Program-made: the position numbers and the translations under genes | In this document: piece after piece, positions 18,529-26,070 of the stretch | Layout of the letters: every line of letters starts with the position of its first letter | Numbering within the stretch: position 1 is the first letter of the stretch | The notes under the pieces: generated by a model | Told to the model about the DNA's origin: nothing | The model's database searches: none | What the model saw: only the letters and a program-made list of their open reading frames with translations | NCBI RefSeq assembly: GCF_009646095.1 | Contig: NZ_CP045725.1 | Span: 1,612,001-1,676,000 of the forward strand | Direction: 5' to 3' | Source of the DNA: Raineyella fluvialis | Lineage (GTDB): Bacteria > Actinomycetota > Actinomycetes > Propionibacteriales > Propionibacteriaceae | DNA length: 64,000 nucleotides

Positions 18529-18542
18529 GTTCAAAGTTGAAC
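18529..18542. promoter_or_regulatory. Inverted repeat, candidate MarR operator
   Basis: GTTCAA-AG-TTGAAC, perfect 6-base arms 22 bases upstream of the MarR start. TTCAA/TTGAA arms with a short spacer are typical of MarR sites. The repeat lies between this gene and the divergent L33 gene. Confidence 0.45.
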
Positions 18543-18565
18543 TAACGAATGGCGCTGACTGAACC

Positions 18566-18580
18566 TGGGAATGATTGTCA
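18566..18580. promoter_or_regulatory. Candidate Zur box upstream of zinc-free L33
   Basis: TGGGAATGATTGTCA matches the actinobacterial Zur consensus TGAAAATGATTTTCA at 12 of 15 positions, including the central AATGATT core. It lies 67 bases before the L33 start. A zinc-free ribosomal protein is a standard Zur target, which raises confidence. Confidence 0.55.
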
Positions 18581-18647
18581 ACACGGCGGCGTTGTGGGCA
18601 CGGGTCCGGCGTCCGCGTCGGCCCCAGCGACAGGAAGGACGACCGAG

Positions 18648-18815
18648 ATGGCCAAGAAGAACGATCTGCGCCCGCTGGTGCGGCTGCGGTCCAGCGCGGG
18701 GACAGGCTTCACGTACGTGACACGCAAGTCGCGGCGCAACACGCCGGACCGGCTGGTGCTGAAGAAGTTCGACCCGGTGGCGCGCAAGCATGTGGAGTTC
18801 CGCGAAGCGCGCTGA
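18648..18815 (+). CDS. rpmG: 50S ribosomal protein L33, zinc-independent (C-minus) form
   Basis: A 55-residue basic protein starting [20 protein letters not shown], then [20 protein letters not shown], the L33 core. The CxxC pairs of zinc-binding L33 are absent, so this is the C-minus paralogue normally made in zinc shortage to replace the zinc form in the ribosome. ATG 18648 follows AGGAAGGA at 18632-18639; an in-frame start 33 codons upstream adds unrelated residues and is rejected. The Zur-like box upstream fits this role. No other ribosomal protein genes are near. Confidence 0.9.
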   Translation: MAKKNDLRPLVRLRSSAGTGFTYVTRKSRRNTPDRLVLKKFDPVARKHVEFREAR

Positions 18816-18831
18816 CCTGCGCGTGGCTGCC

Positions 18832-18864
18832 GGTGGGGCGGCCGCTCAGACGAGCTGCCCCACC
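18832..18864. terminator. Stem-loop between L33 and the HAD gene
   Basis: GGTGGGGC (18832-18839) pairs with GCCCCACC (18857-18864). It overlaps the 3' end of the convergent HAD gene and could end L33 transcription. No T-run. Confidence 0.4.
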
Positions 18865-19632
18865 AGCGGCACCACATCCGCGATCGAGTTGAACACCTTG
18901 CTCGGCCGGAAGGGGAACCGCTGGATGTCCTCGCGTCGGGTGATGCCGGACAGGACCAGGATGGTGCGCATCCCGCCCTCCAGTCCCGAGACCACGTCGG
19001 TGTCCATCCGGTCGCCGATCATGACCGTGCTCTCGGAGTGGGCCCCGATGGCGTTGAGGCCCGATCGCATCATGTACGGGTTGGGCTTGCCGCAGTAGTA
19101 GGGCTCGATGCCGGTCGCCTTGGTGATCAGGGCGGCGACCGCGCCGGTGGCCGGCAGGATCCCCTCGGGCGAGGGGCCGGTGGGGTCCGGGTTGGTGGCG
19201 ATGAATTTCGCCCCGCCCAGGATCAGGTTGATCGCCTTGGTGATGGCCGGGAGTGACCAGGCGCGGGTCTCGCCGAGGACCACGTACTCCGCCTCCGTGT
19301 CGGAGAGGATCATCCCCGACTCGTGCAGGGCGGTGGTGAGGCCGGCTTCGCCCAGCACGTAGACCGTCGCCCCCGGTGACTGGTCCTCGAGGAAGGCAGC
19401 GGTCGACAGGGCCGAGGTCCAAATGTTCTCCTCCGGCAGGTCGATGCCGCTGCGGAAGAGCCGGGCGCGCAGATCGCGGGGGTGAAGATCGAGTTGTTCG
19501 TGAGCACGAGGAAGCGACGCTCGGCCTTCTGCAGGGCGGCGATGAACTCCGCCGCCCCGGGATGGCCCGGTTCTCGTGGACGAGGACGCCGTCCATGTCC
19601 GTCAGCCAGCTGTGGACGGGGGTGTCGTGCAT
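18846..19632 (-). pseudogene. NagD-like HAD-IIA phosphatase, frame broken twice (probably sequence error)
   Basis: HAD motif I is WLTDMDGVLVHENRAIPG after ATG 19632, motif II is FLVLTNNSIFTP, motif III is the Lys in YYCGKPNPYMM and motif IV is VMIGDRMDTDVVSG. These sit in three frames. Adding one G to the four-G run near 19556-19560 (PGAAEFIAALQKAERRF) and one C near 19478-19482 (FTPRDLRARLFRSGIDLP) gives one protein of ~262 residues, the usual length. HAD-IIA enzymes dephosphorylate small phosphates such as nucleotide monophosphates or p-nitrophenyl phosphate; the true substrate is not predictable. AGGAG precedes the start. Confidence 0.82.
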
Positions 19633-19803
19633 CGGGATCTCCTCGGGGCCGTCATGCTGTCATCGGCAGTATTCCAGCCGCCCCCTCGGGATCGTCCGAG
19701 GGGTGGTCCGCCGCCCGGGCAGGGCATATCGTACAAGTATCAACTGTTTACGTACTGTTCAACTTCTTTCTGGAGGCCCCACAAGGACCTCGGGAGGTGC
19801 ACT

Positions 19804-21557
19804 GTGAAGCTCGCCGAACAACTCGTCGCCCAGCTCCAGCAGGCCGGTGTCCGACGCATCTACGGGATCGTCGGGGACTCGCTCAACCCCATCGTCGACG
19901 CCGTCCGCCGCTCCGGCGGCTCGGCCAACGGGGGGATCGACTGGATCCACGTACGTCATGAGGAGGCGGCCGCGTTCGCCGCCGCCGCGGACGCCCAACT
20001 GACCGGGGAACTGGCTGTCTGTGCCGGGTCCTGTGGCCCGGGCAACCTCCACCTGATCAACGGCCTGTACGACGCGAACCGCTCCGGCGCGCCGGTGCTC
20101 GCCATCGCCTCCCACATCCCCAGCCAGGAGATCGGCACCGGCTACTTCCAGGAGACTCACCCGGACCGCCTCTTCACCGAGTGCTCGGTCTTCAACGAGA
20201 TGGTCACCGATCCCACCGTCTTCCCCCGGCTGGTCGATTCCGCCATGCACCATGCCCTGGCCGACCACGGCGTCGCGGTGCTGACCATCCCCGGTGACGT
20301 GGCCGACCGCGAGGCCACCGCCCCACCCCCGCCTGGCATGACGTACGGTCTGCGAGCCTGACGCCCGATCCGCAGGCCGTCCAGGACCTCGCCGACATGA
20401 TCAACGCTGCCGACAAGGTCGCCATCTTCGCCGGCGCCGGAGTCCAGGGGGCCCATGACGAGGTGATCGCCCTCGCCGACACGATCGGTGCGCCGATCGG
20501 CCACTCGCTGCGCGGCAAGGACTTCATCCAGTACGACAACCCGTTCGACGTCGGGATGACCGGCCTGCTCGGCTACGGCGCCGCCGCCGCCGGGATGGAG
20601 GGGGCCGACCTGATCCTGCTGCTCGGCACGGACTTCCCGTACGACCAGTTCCTGCCGGACACCCGGACCGCGCAGGTCGACCGCAACGCCGCCACGATGG
20701 GCCGGCGGACGGACGTCGACCTCGCCGTCCAGGGCGACATGGTGCCCACCCTCGAGGCGCTGATGCCGCTGCTGAAGCACAAGAGCCGGCGCGGCTTCCT
20801 CAAGGAGATGCTGAAGAAGCACGAGAAGCTGATGACCTCCACGGTCGGCGCGTACGTGCACAAGCCGCAGCGCAAGCGTCCGATCCACCCCGAATACGTG
20901 GCGAACCTCCTCGACAAGGTCGCCGCCGACGACGCGATCTTCACCGCCGACACCGGCATGTGCAACGTGTGGACGGCCCGCTACATCAACCCGAACGGCA
21001 AGCGCCGGCTGATCGGCTCCTTCCTGCACGGATCGATGGCGAACGCCCTGCCGCACGCGCTGGGGGCGCAGTTCGCGTTCCCCGGGCGGCAGGTGATCTC
21101 CGTCTCCGGGGACGGCGGCCTGGGCATGCTGATGAGCGAGTTGGTCACCGCGCAGATGTACCAACTGCCGATCACGGTGGTGGTCTTCAACAACTCCACC
21201 CTCGGCATGGTGAAGCTGGAGATGCTCGTCAACGGCCTGCCCGGTCACGGCACCGACGTGCCGCAGGTGAGCTACGCGAAGGTCGCCGAGGCGCTGGGCT
21301 TCCATGCGGTTGCGGTGGCGGAGCCCAAGGAGGTGGAGTCCGCGCTGACCGCGGCGCTGGCGCACCGTGGTCCGTCGCTGGTCGAGGTGGTCACCGATCC
21401 GGACGCCCTGTCCCTGCCGCCGGCCGTCACCGGTGAGCAACTGATCGGCTTCGCCACTGCGATGAGCAAGACCGTGCTCAACGGCGGTGCCGGTGAGGTC
21501 GTGTCGATGGCCCGGTCGAACATGCGTAACATCCCGCGGAGCTGGAAGCTGCGCTGA
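19804..21557 (+). pseudogene. poxB: Pyruvate dehydrogenase (quinone)/pyruvate oxidase, frame broken once (probably sequence error)
   Basis: A ThDP enzyme of ~584 residues. GTG 19804 follows GGGAGG at 19792-19797. The N-terminal domain has RIYGIVGDSLNPIVDAVR and the catalytic Glu in RHEEAAAFAAAADAQLTG. The C-terminal ThDP motif is SGDGGLGMLMSELVTAQ to FNNSTLG. At 20320-20324 one C is missing; adding it joins REATAPTPAWHDVRSASLTP and the second half. CSVFNEMV and the overall length match E. coli PoxB, which oxidises pyruvate to acetate and CO2 with quinone at the membrane. The 170 bases upstream contain an AT-richer stretch (19733-19770) with two TCAAC copies, probably promoter. Other acetolactate synthase-like roles are less likely. 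Confidence 0.8.
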
Positions 21558-21561
21558 GCGG

Positions 21562-22254
21562 TCAGCGGCCCGCCAGCGAGCGGGCCGCAGCCGTGGCCTC
21601 CGGGACAGCCGCGCGCCCACCGTCCTGGACGATCACCAGGACGACGTGGGTGGCGTGGACGCCGATGCCCTCGGTCCAGGTGGTTCCCTGCGTGGTCCGG
21701 CGGCCGGCATACCAGCCGTCGCCGCTCCCCAGCTGCTTCGTCGTGGTGGCGCCGCCGGTGCACGAGGCCAGGATCCGCTGGTAGCCGGTGGCGTAGTCGG
21801 TCGCCGTGGCGGTGGAACCGAAGGAGAGCACCAGGCCGTTGCCGGGACGTCCGGCACCGTCCAGGTAGGAGCCCATCAGGGCGGCGTCGGGCCGACTCGT
21901 CAGCGCTCCGCTGTTGGCGGGGCACATCGGTAGTGCCTCGACGGCGGCCTGCTGGGCCGCGACCTCGTGCACCCAGGTGCCGTTGGGGACGAACTCCTCT
22001 TCGGCCGGGGGCCGCTCCTTCGCGCTGAATCCGAGGTAGGACGCCGGCAGCGAGGCGGCGGACAGGTCGCCGGCGGTCGAGGGCGCCGGGGTGGTCGGGC
22101 GCGGCTGGGCCGAGGGCCTGGCCGGCACCGAGACGAGCCCCTCGGCTCCGGTGCTCGTCCCTCCCGCCGGTTGCGCGGGGGTGCAGCCTGCGGTCACCAG
22201 GGCCGACAGCGCCAGCCCGAGGGCGGCGGTGGGCAGTGAACGGCGCATCGTCAT
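21562..22254 (-). CDS. Secreted lipoprotein of unknown function
   Basis: 230 residues. The signal peptide MTMRRSLPTAALGLALSALV ends in the lipobox LVTAGC, so the protein is lipid-anchored outside the membrane. A Pro/Ser/Thr-rich linker (~30-70) leads to a globular domain with the patterns ALPMCPANSG, GYQRILASCTGG and VHATHVVLVIVQDGG; the two cysteines may form a disulfide. This resembles the sensor-type domains found in actinobacterial surface lipoproteins, but I cannot name the family. It starts 15 bases after the peptidase gene stop and is probably cotranscribed with it. Confidence 0.7.
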   Translation of the reverse strand: MTMRRSLPTAALGLALSALVTAGCTPAQPAGGTSTGAEGLVSVPARPSAQPRPTTPAPSTAGDLSAASLPASYLGFSAKERPPAEEEFVPNGTWVHEVAAQQAAVEALPMCPANSGALTSRPDAALMGSYLDGAGRPGNGLVLSFGSTATATDYATGYQRILASCTGGATTTKQLGSGDGWYAGRRTTQGTTWTEGIGVHATHVVLVIVQDGGRAAVPEATAAARSLAGR

Positions 22255-22268
22255 CGACGTCTCGCCGC

Positions 22269-24212
22269 TCAGTACTGGATGTGCTGGTAGTCGCGACCCG
22301 GATTCCACCGGCCTCCCCAGAACCAGCCCTTGCTCTCCAGCGAGGAGACGACCGTCGAGTCGGTCCGCAGGACGGCGGGGTGGGTCACCGGCCGGTCGAG
22401 GACGGCGCCCAAGATGTACGCGGAGCCGTTGCTGGGCCACCACACGCCGTTGTCGTCGCGATAGGGGTTCTCGACAGTGTTCATGTCGACGGCGGTCCCG
22501 TACGAATGGGGGCTGACGGCGTAGGGGTTGCCGACGACGCTGCGGCAGTTGAAGCCGGAGGTGTTGTCCGCCGCCATCTGCGTCGGGTCGTCCCCGCCGA
22601 AGGCGTTGGGGTTGGTGATCTGGTGGAACTCGTAGTCGGCGCCGTACGCCTTACTGAAGGCGGTGATCACGTCGTTGACGAGGTAGTCGCGGATGATGAT
22701 CTGACCCCGCTGCATCGCGCCGTTGAAGTCGCGGTAGTCGAGGTCGATCGTCCGGAGGCTGGATGGCGGCACGGGGCAGCCCGCGCGGTAGGTGGAGGAG
22801 ACGTCGGCGTCCGTCGCCACGCGGACGGACGGGTGGAGGTCCCAGGAGATCGACGTGCCCCCGGTCAGCGTCCAGGAGATCGCGCCATGCTGGAAGGCGC
22901 TCCGACAGTTGGCGAACGAGGAACAGATCTCATCGGTGGTGGGATAACCCAGCCGGCCGTTCTCCCAGTTGTTGTGGGTCCAGGTTTCGCGGATGGAGCC
23001 GCGGACGAAGTGTGCGTCGGTGGCGGGGCTCCAGTAGATCTCGCCGCCTTGGTAGTGCTGGCCGCAGCCGTTCTGGGTGAGGCCGCAGAACTCGTCGGAG
23101 GTGGGGTAGCCGAGGAAGCCGTTCTCCCAGTTGTTGTGGGTCCAGGTTTCGCGGATGGAGCCGCGGACGAAGTGGGCGCCGGTGGCGGGGCTCCAGTAGA
23201 TCTCGCCGCCTTGGTAGTGCTGGCCGCAGCCGTTCTGGGTGAGGCCGCAGAACTCGTCGGAGGTGGGGTAGCCGAGGAAGCCGTTCTCCCAGTTGTTGTG
23301 GGTCCAGGTTTCGCGGATGGAGCCGCGGACGAAGTGGGCGCCGGTGGCGGGGCTCCAGTAGATCTCGCCGCCTTGGTAGTGCTGGCCGCAGCCGTTCTGG
23401 GTCAGGCCGCAGAACTCGTCGGAGGTGGGGTAGCCGAGGAAGCCGTTCTCCCAGTTGTTGTGGGTCCAGGTTTCGCGGATGGAGCCGCGGACGAAGTGTG
23501 CACCGCTGGCCGGGCTCCAGTAGATCTCACCGCCTTGGTAGTGCTGGCCGCAGCCGTTCTGGGCCAGGCCACAGAACTGGTCAGAGGTCGGGTAGCCGAG
23601 GAACCCGGCCTGTGCTCCATTGGCCGCCCACTTCGCCAGGATGTCGTCGCGAACGACGTGAGCGCCGGTGGCCGGGCTCCAGTAGACGTCCGCGCCTTGG
23701 TAGTGCTGCCCGCAGCCGCTCTGGGCCAGGCCGCAGAACTCGTCGGAGGTGGGGTAGCCGAGGAAGCCGTTCTCCCAGTTGTTGTGGGTCCAGACCTCAC
23801 GGATGGAGCCGCGGACGAAGTGGGCGCCGGTGGCGGGGCTCCAGTAGATCTCACCGCCTTGGTAGTGCTGGCCGCAGCCGCTCTGCGTCAAGCCGCAGAA
23901 GACCTGACTGGTCGCCGGACCGAGGGCCCCCTGCAACTCCGCCGCCTTTGCGGCGATGGCCGATTCCCCGGTGGACAGGGTCGGTGTCGACGAGGTGGTG
24001 GCCAGTGCGGGTGCCGGTTCTGGTGCCGGTGCCAGGGTGGTCGGCTGGAGGACGGCCGTGTCGGTGGGCGTGGGATTGGTGGTCCCGGTGGCGGTAGGTG
24101 AGGCGCTCGGCGTCGGCGTGGGCGTGGGCGCGGCCTGCGCCGGTTTCGGGACCAGACCGAACACGACCAGGACCACCACCACGAGAACGCTCGTGGACGC
24201 GCTGCGAGCCAT
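22269..24212 (-). CDS. Secreted LGFP-repeat cell-wall protein with M15 (VanY-like) peptidase domain
   Basis: 647 residues. The signal peptide ends AQA near residue 27, then a Thr/Pro-rich linker to ~100. LGFP repeats occupy ~104-458 (FLGYPTSDEFCGL, HYQGGEIYWSP, AHFVRGSIRETW); such repeats bind the actinobacterial envelope. The C-terminal ~470-647 domain has zinc ligands in SPHSYGTAVDMN and DYQHIQY, the H-x6-D...H pattern of M15 D-Ala-D-Ala carboxypeptidases or endolysin-type L-Ala-D-Glu peptidases. Each repeat carries two cysteines, likely disulfide-bonded. Probably remodels peptidoglycan at the cell surface. Heads a two-gene unit with the lipoprotein. Confidence 0.85.
   Translation of the reverse strand: MARSASTSVLVVVVLVVFGLVPKPAQAAPTPTPTPSASPTATGTTNPTPTDTAVLQPTTLAPAPEPAPALATTSSTPTLSTGESAIAAKAAELQGALGPATSQVFCGLTQSGCGQHYQGGEIYWSPATGAHFVRGSIREVWTHNNWENGFLGYPTSDEFCGLAQSGCGQHYQGADVYWSPATGAHVVRDDILAKWAANGAQAGFLGYPTSDQFCGLAQNGCGQHYQGGEIYWSPASGAHFVRGSIRETWTHNNWENGFLGYPTSDEFCGLTQNGCGQHYQGGEIYWSPATGAHFVRGSIRETWTHNNWENGFLGYPTSDEFCGLTQNGCGQHYQGGEIYWSPATGAHFVRGSIRETWTHNNWENGFLGYPTSDEFCGLTQNGCGQHYQGGEIYWSPATDAHFVRGSIRETWTHNNWENGRLGYPTTDEICSSFANCRSAFQHGAISWTLTGGTSISWDLHPSVRVATDADVSSTYRAGCPVPPSSLRTIDLDYRDFNGAMQRGQIIIRDYLVNDVITAFSKAYGADYEFHQITNPNAFGGDDPTQMAADNTSGFNCRSVVGNPYAVSPHSYGTAVDMNTVENPYRDDNGVWWPSNGSAYILGAVLDRPVTHPAVLRTDSTVVSSLESKGWFWGGRWNPGRDYQHIQY
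22956..23441. repeat. Near-identical 162-bp tandem repeats inside the LGFP gene
   Basis: Three consecutive 54-codon units (residues 258-419) are almost identical at DNA level, with a fourth close copy adjacent (to 23603) and more diverged units outside (whole array 22839-23903). Such conservation at synonymous sites indicates recent duplication or gene conversion, and copy number may vary. Confidence 0.85.
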
Positions 24213-24326
24213 CAGAATCCCCCCAAGTCGGCCCCGATGATGGGATGGGCCGACAGCGCTCAGGCTAGCCTTCGAGGGACCTTGCGCCGGTCCGCTGGGA
24301 CGGATCCTTCGCAGGTGTGGGCCATC

Positions 24327-25064
24327 TCACGCCTGGCCGAGCATCCAGGCGGCCGCGTCCTCCGGCGTCTCCACCTGGGGGACGCCGGCCGGTGCCGGCG
24401 GCCGCCGGACGATCACCACCGGGATGCCGAGGTCGGCGGCGGCGTCGAGCTTGGCCTCGGTGAGGGAGCCCCCGGAGTTCTTCGTGGTGAGGACATCGAT
24501 CCTGCGGCCGCGCATCAGCGCGGTCTCGGAGGCCCGATCGTACGGTCCGCGCTCGATCAGCACCTCCCAGTTGTCGGGCACCCACCAGTCGGCCGGCTCC
24601 ACCAGGCGGACCAGGACGTAGCGGTCGGTCCAGGCCGCGTAGCTGCGCAGCGACTTGCGCCCGGTGGTGACGAACGTTCGGGCCCCGAGCTCCTCGGCCA
24701 CCTGGACCGCCTCGGCGGTGGAGTCCACCCAGTGCCACGTGTCGGCGTCGGGGCGGACCTCCCACCCGGGACGCTGCAGCCGCAGCAGCGGGATCCCGGT
24801 CGTGGCGTGGGCCGCGGCGGCGTTCGCGCTGATCTGCGTGGCGAACGGGTGCGTCGCGTCGACCACGGCGGTGATGCCGTGCTCGCGCTCGTACGCCACC
24901 AGCCCGTCGACACCGCCGAAGCCGCCGATCCGGACCTCACCGGCGGGAAGAGCGGGCGTCGTCACCCGCCCGGCGAGCGACGAGATGACAGAGTGACCCT
25001 GGTCGACCAGTTGGATGGCCAGGGTGCGGGCCTCCCGGGTGCCACCCAGGATCAGCACGGTCAT
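24327..25064 (-). CDS. cobK: Precorrin-6A reductase
   Basis: A 245-residue NADPH-dependent reductase of the corrin ring. It starts with the nucleotide motif TVLILGGTREARTLAIQL, contains VVDATHPFATQISANAAAA (the family's DATHPFA signature) and the C-terminal TTKNSGG segment. ATG 25064 is chosen because homology begins there and because it forms an ATGA overlap with the repaired cobA end; 20 upstream in-frame codons are unrelated. Last gene of the riboswitch-led operon. The 114 bases after it contain only a weak hairpin and no gene. Confidence 0.9.
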   Translation of the reverse strand: MTVLILGGTREARTLAIQLVDQGHSVISSLAGRVTTPALPAGEVRIGGFGGVDGLVAYEREHGITAVVDATHPFATQISANAAAAHATTGIPLLRLQRPGWEVRPDADTWHWVDSTAEAVQVAEELGARTFVTTGRKSLRSYAAWTDRYVLVRLVEPADWWVPDNWEVLIERGPYDRASETALMRGRRIDVLTTKNSGGSLTEAKLDAAADLGIPVVIVRRPPAPAGVPQVETPEDAAAWMLGQA

Positions 25065-26070
25065 CGCACCAGCCCCGGTCGGCCAGGTCGTTCGTGCCAG
25101 GGAGTTCGTCGCCGGCCACTGCACCGATCACCGTGACGGCGGGCGACCCGACGGAAGCCTCCGCGACGGCGTCCGGCAGCTCGCCCAGGGTGGAGCGGAC
25201 GACCCGCTGGCTGGCCAGCCCGGCATCGGCGATCGTCGCGGCGGGTGTGGTCGGGTCCATCCCGTCGGCAAGGAGGCGGGCGCAGATCCGCCGCAACGTG
25301 TGGACACCCATCAGGATCACCAGCGTGGTGCCGGTGTGCGCGAGGGAGGCCCAGTCGAGCGTGGAGCGCGGGTCGTCCGGCGCAACATGCCCGGAGACGA
25401 CGGTGAATCCCTGGGTGAGGCCGCGGTGGGTCACCGGGATTCCGACGAGCTCGGGGGCGGCGATCGAGGAGGTGACGCCGGGCACGACCGACACGGGGAT
25501 GCCGGCGGCCGTCAGCGCGATGACCTCCTCGCCACCACGGCCGAAGACGTACGGGTCGCCGCCCTTGAACCGGACGACGTGCTTGCCGAGTCGTGCCTGG
25601 GCGACGAGGACCTCGTTGATGGTGTCCTGGGAGGTCTGTTCGCCGCGCGGGATCTTGGCCACGTCGATGACTTCGGCGTGGGGCGGGATCTCCGCCAGGC
25701 ACTCCTGCGGGGCCAACCGGTCGGTGACGACGACGTCCGCTTCGCGCAGGGCCCGCAGGCCAGCGACGGTGATCAGGCCCGGATCGCCCGGACCACCGCC
25801 GACCAGAGTGACCCGGCCCCTGCCGGGGGTGGCAGGAGCCGGATCAGCCGGCACCGGGCGAGGGGCGATGACCAGGTCGTACGACCCCTCGGGTGCGATG
25901 TCATGGGTGATCAGGCCGCGCTGGACCAGGTCCTTCAACGCGGTCGGCAACTCCTCGGCCGCGACGGTGACCTCGGCCCCGTCGCGGAGCAACGCCGCGA
26001 TGTGGGCGGCCATGGTGGCGTCCAGCCCGGTGATCAGCACCTGGCGGCCGGCGACATCGATCTCAAACAC
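24937..26070 (-). CDS. cobA: Uroporphyrinogen-III C-methyltransferase with an N-terminal SirC-like segment
   Basis: Makes precorrin-2 by two SAM methylations, the entry to corrins. Residues ~1-85 (VFEIDVAGRQVLITGLDATM) resemble a shortened precorrin-2 dehydrogenase domain. The methylase follows: GRVTLVGGGPGDPGLITVAG, VVTDRLAP, VRFKGGDPYVFGRGGEE, PGVTSSIAAP. The start is GTG 26070, overlapping the preceding stop by 8 bases. As written the frame runs 128 bases into cobK. Adding one G to the four-G run at 25072-25077 would end the protein as ADRGLVR at 25061 with an ATGA overlap, so the long overlap is probably a sequence error. Confidence 0.87.
   Translation of the reverse strand: MFEIDVAGRQVLITGLDATMAAHIAALLRDGAEVTVAAEELPTALKDLVQRGLITHDIAPEGSYDLVIAPRPVPADPAPATPGRGRVTLVGGGPGDPGLITVAGLRALREADVVVTDRLAPQECLAEIPPHAEVIDVAKIPRGEQTSQDTINEVLVAQARLGKHVVRFKGGDPYVFGRGGEEVIALTAAGIPVSVVPGVTSSIAAPELVGIPVTHRGLTQGFTVVSGHVAPDDPRSTLDWASLAHTGTTLVILMGVHTLRRICARLLADGMDPTTPAATIADAGLASQRVVRSTLGELPDAVAEASVGSPAVTVIGAVAGDELPGTNDLADRGWCDDRADPGWHPGGPHPGHPTGRPGSLCHLVARRAGDDARSSRR

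Noticed and set aside
8842-21557. Pseudogene decay as the cause of the many frame breaks
   Set aside because: Nearly all breaks are single-base losses in G/C runs, proteins are otherwise fully conserved, and operon structure and overlaps are intact.
22236-24101. Long repetitive open frame on the + strand across the LGFP gene
   Set aside because: It is the antisense reading of high-GC repeats (Val/Gly/Ala runs), has no homology pattern, and the minus-strand gene has signal peptide, LGFP units and zinc motifs.
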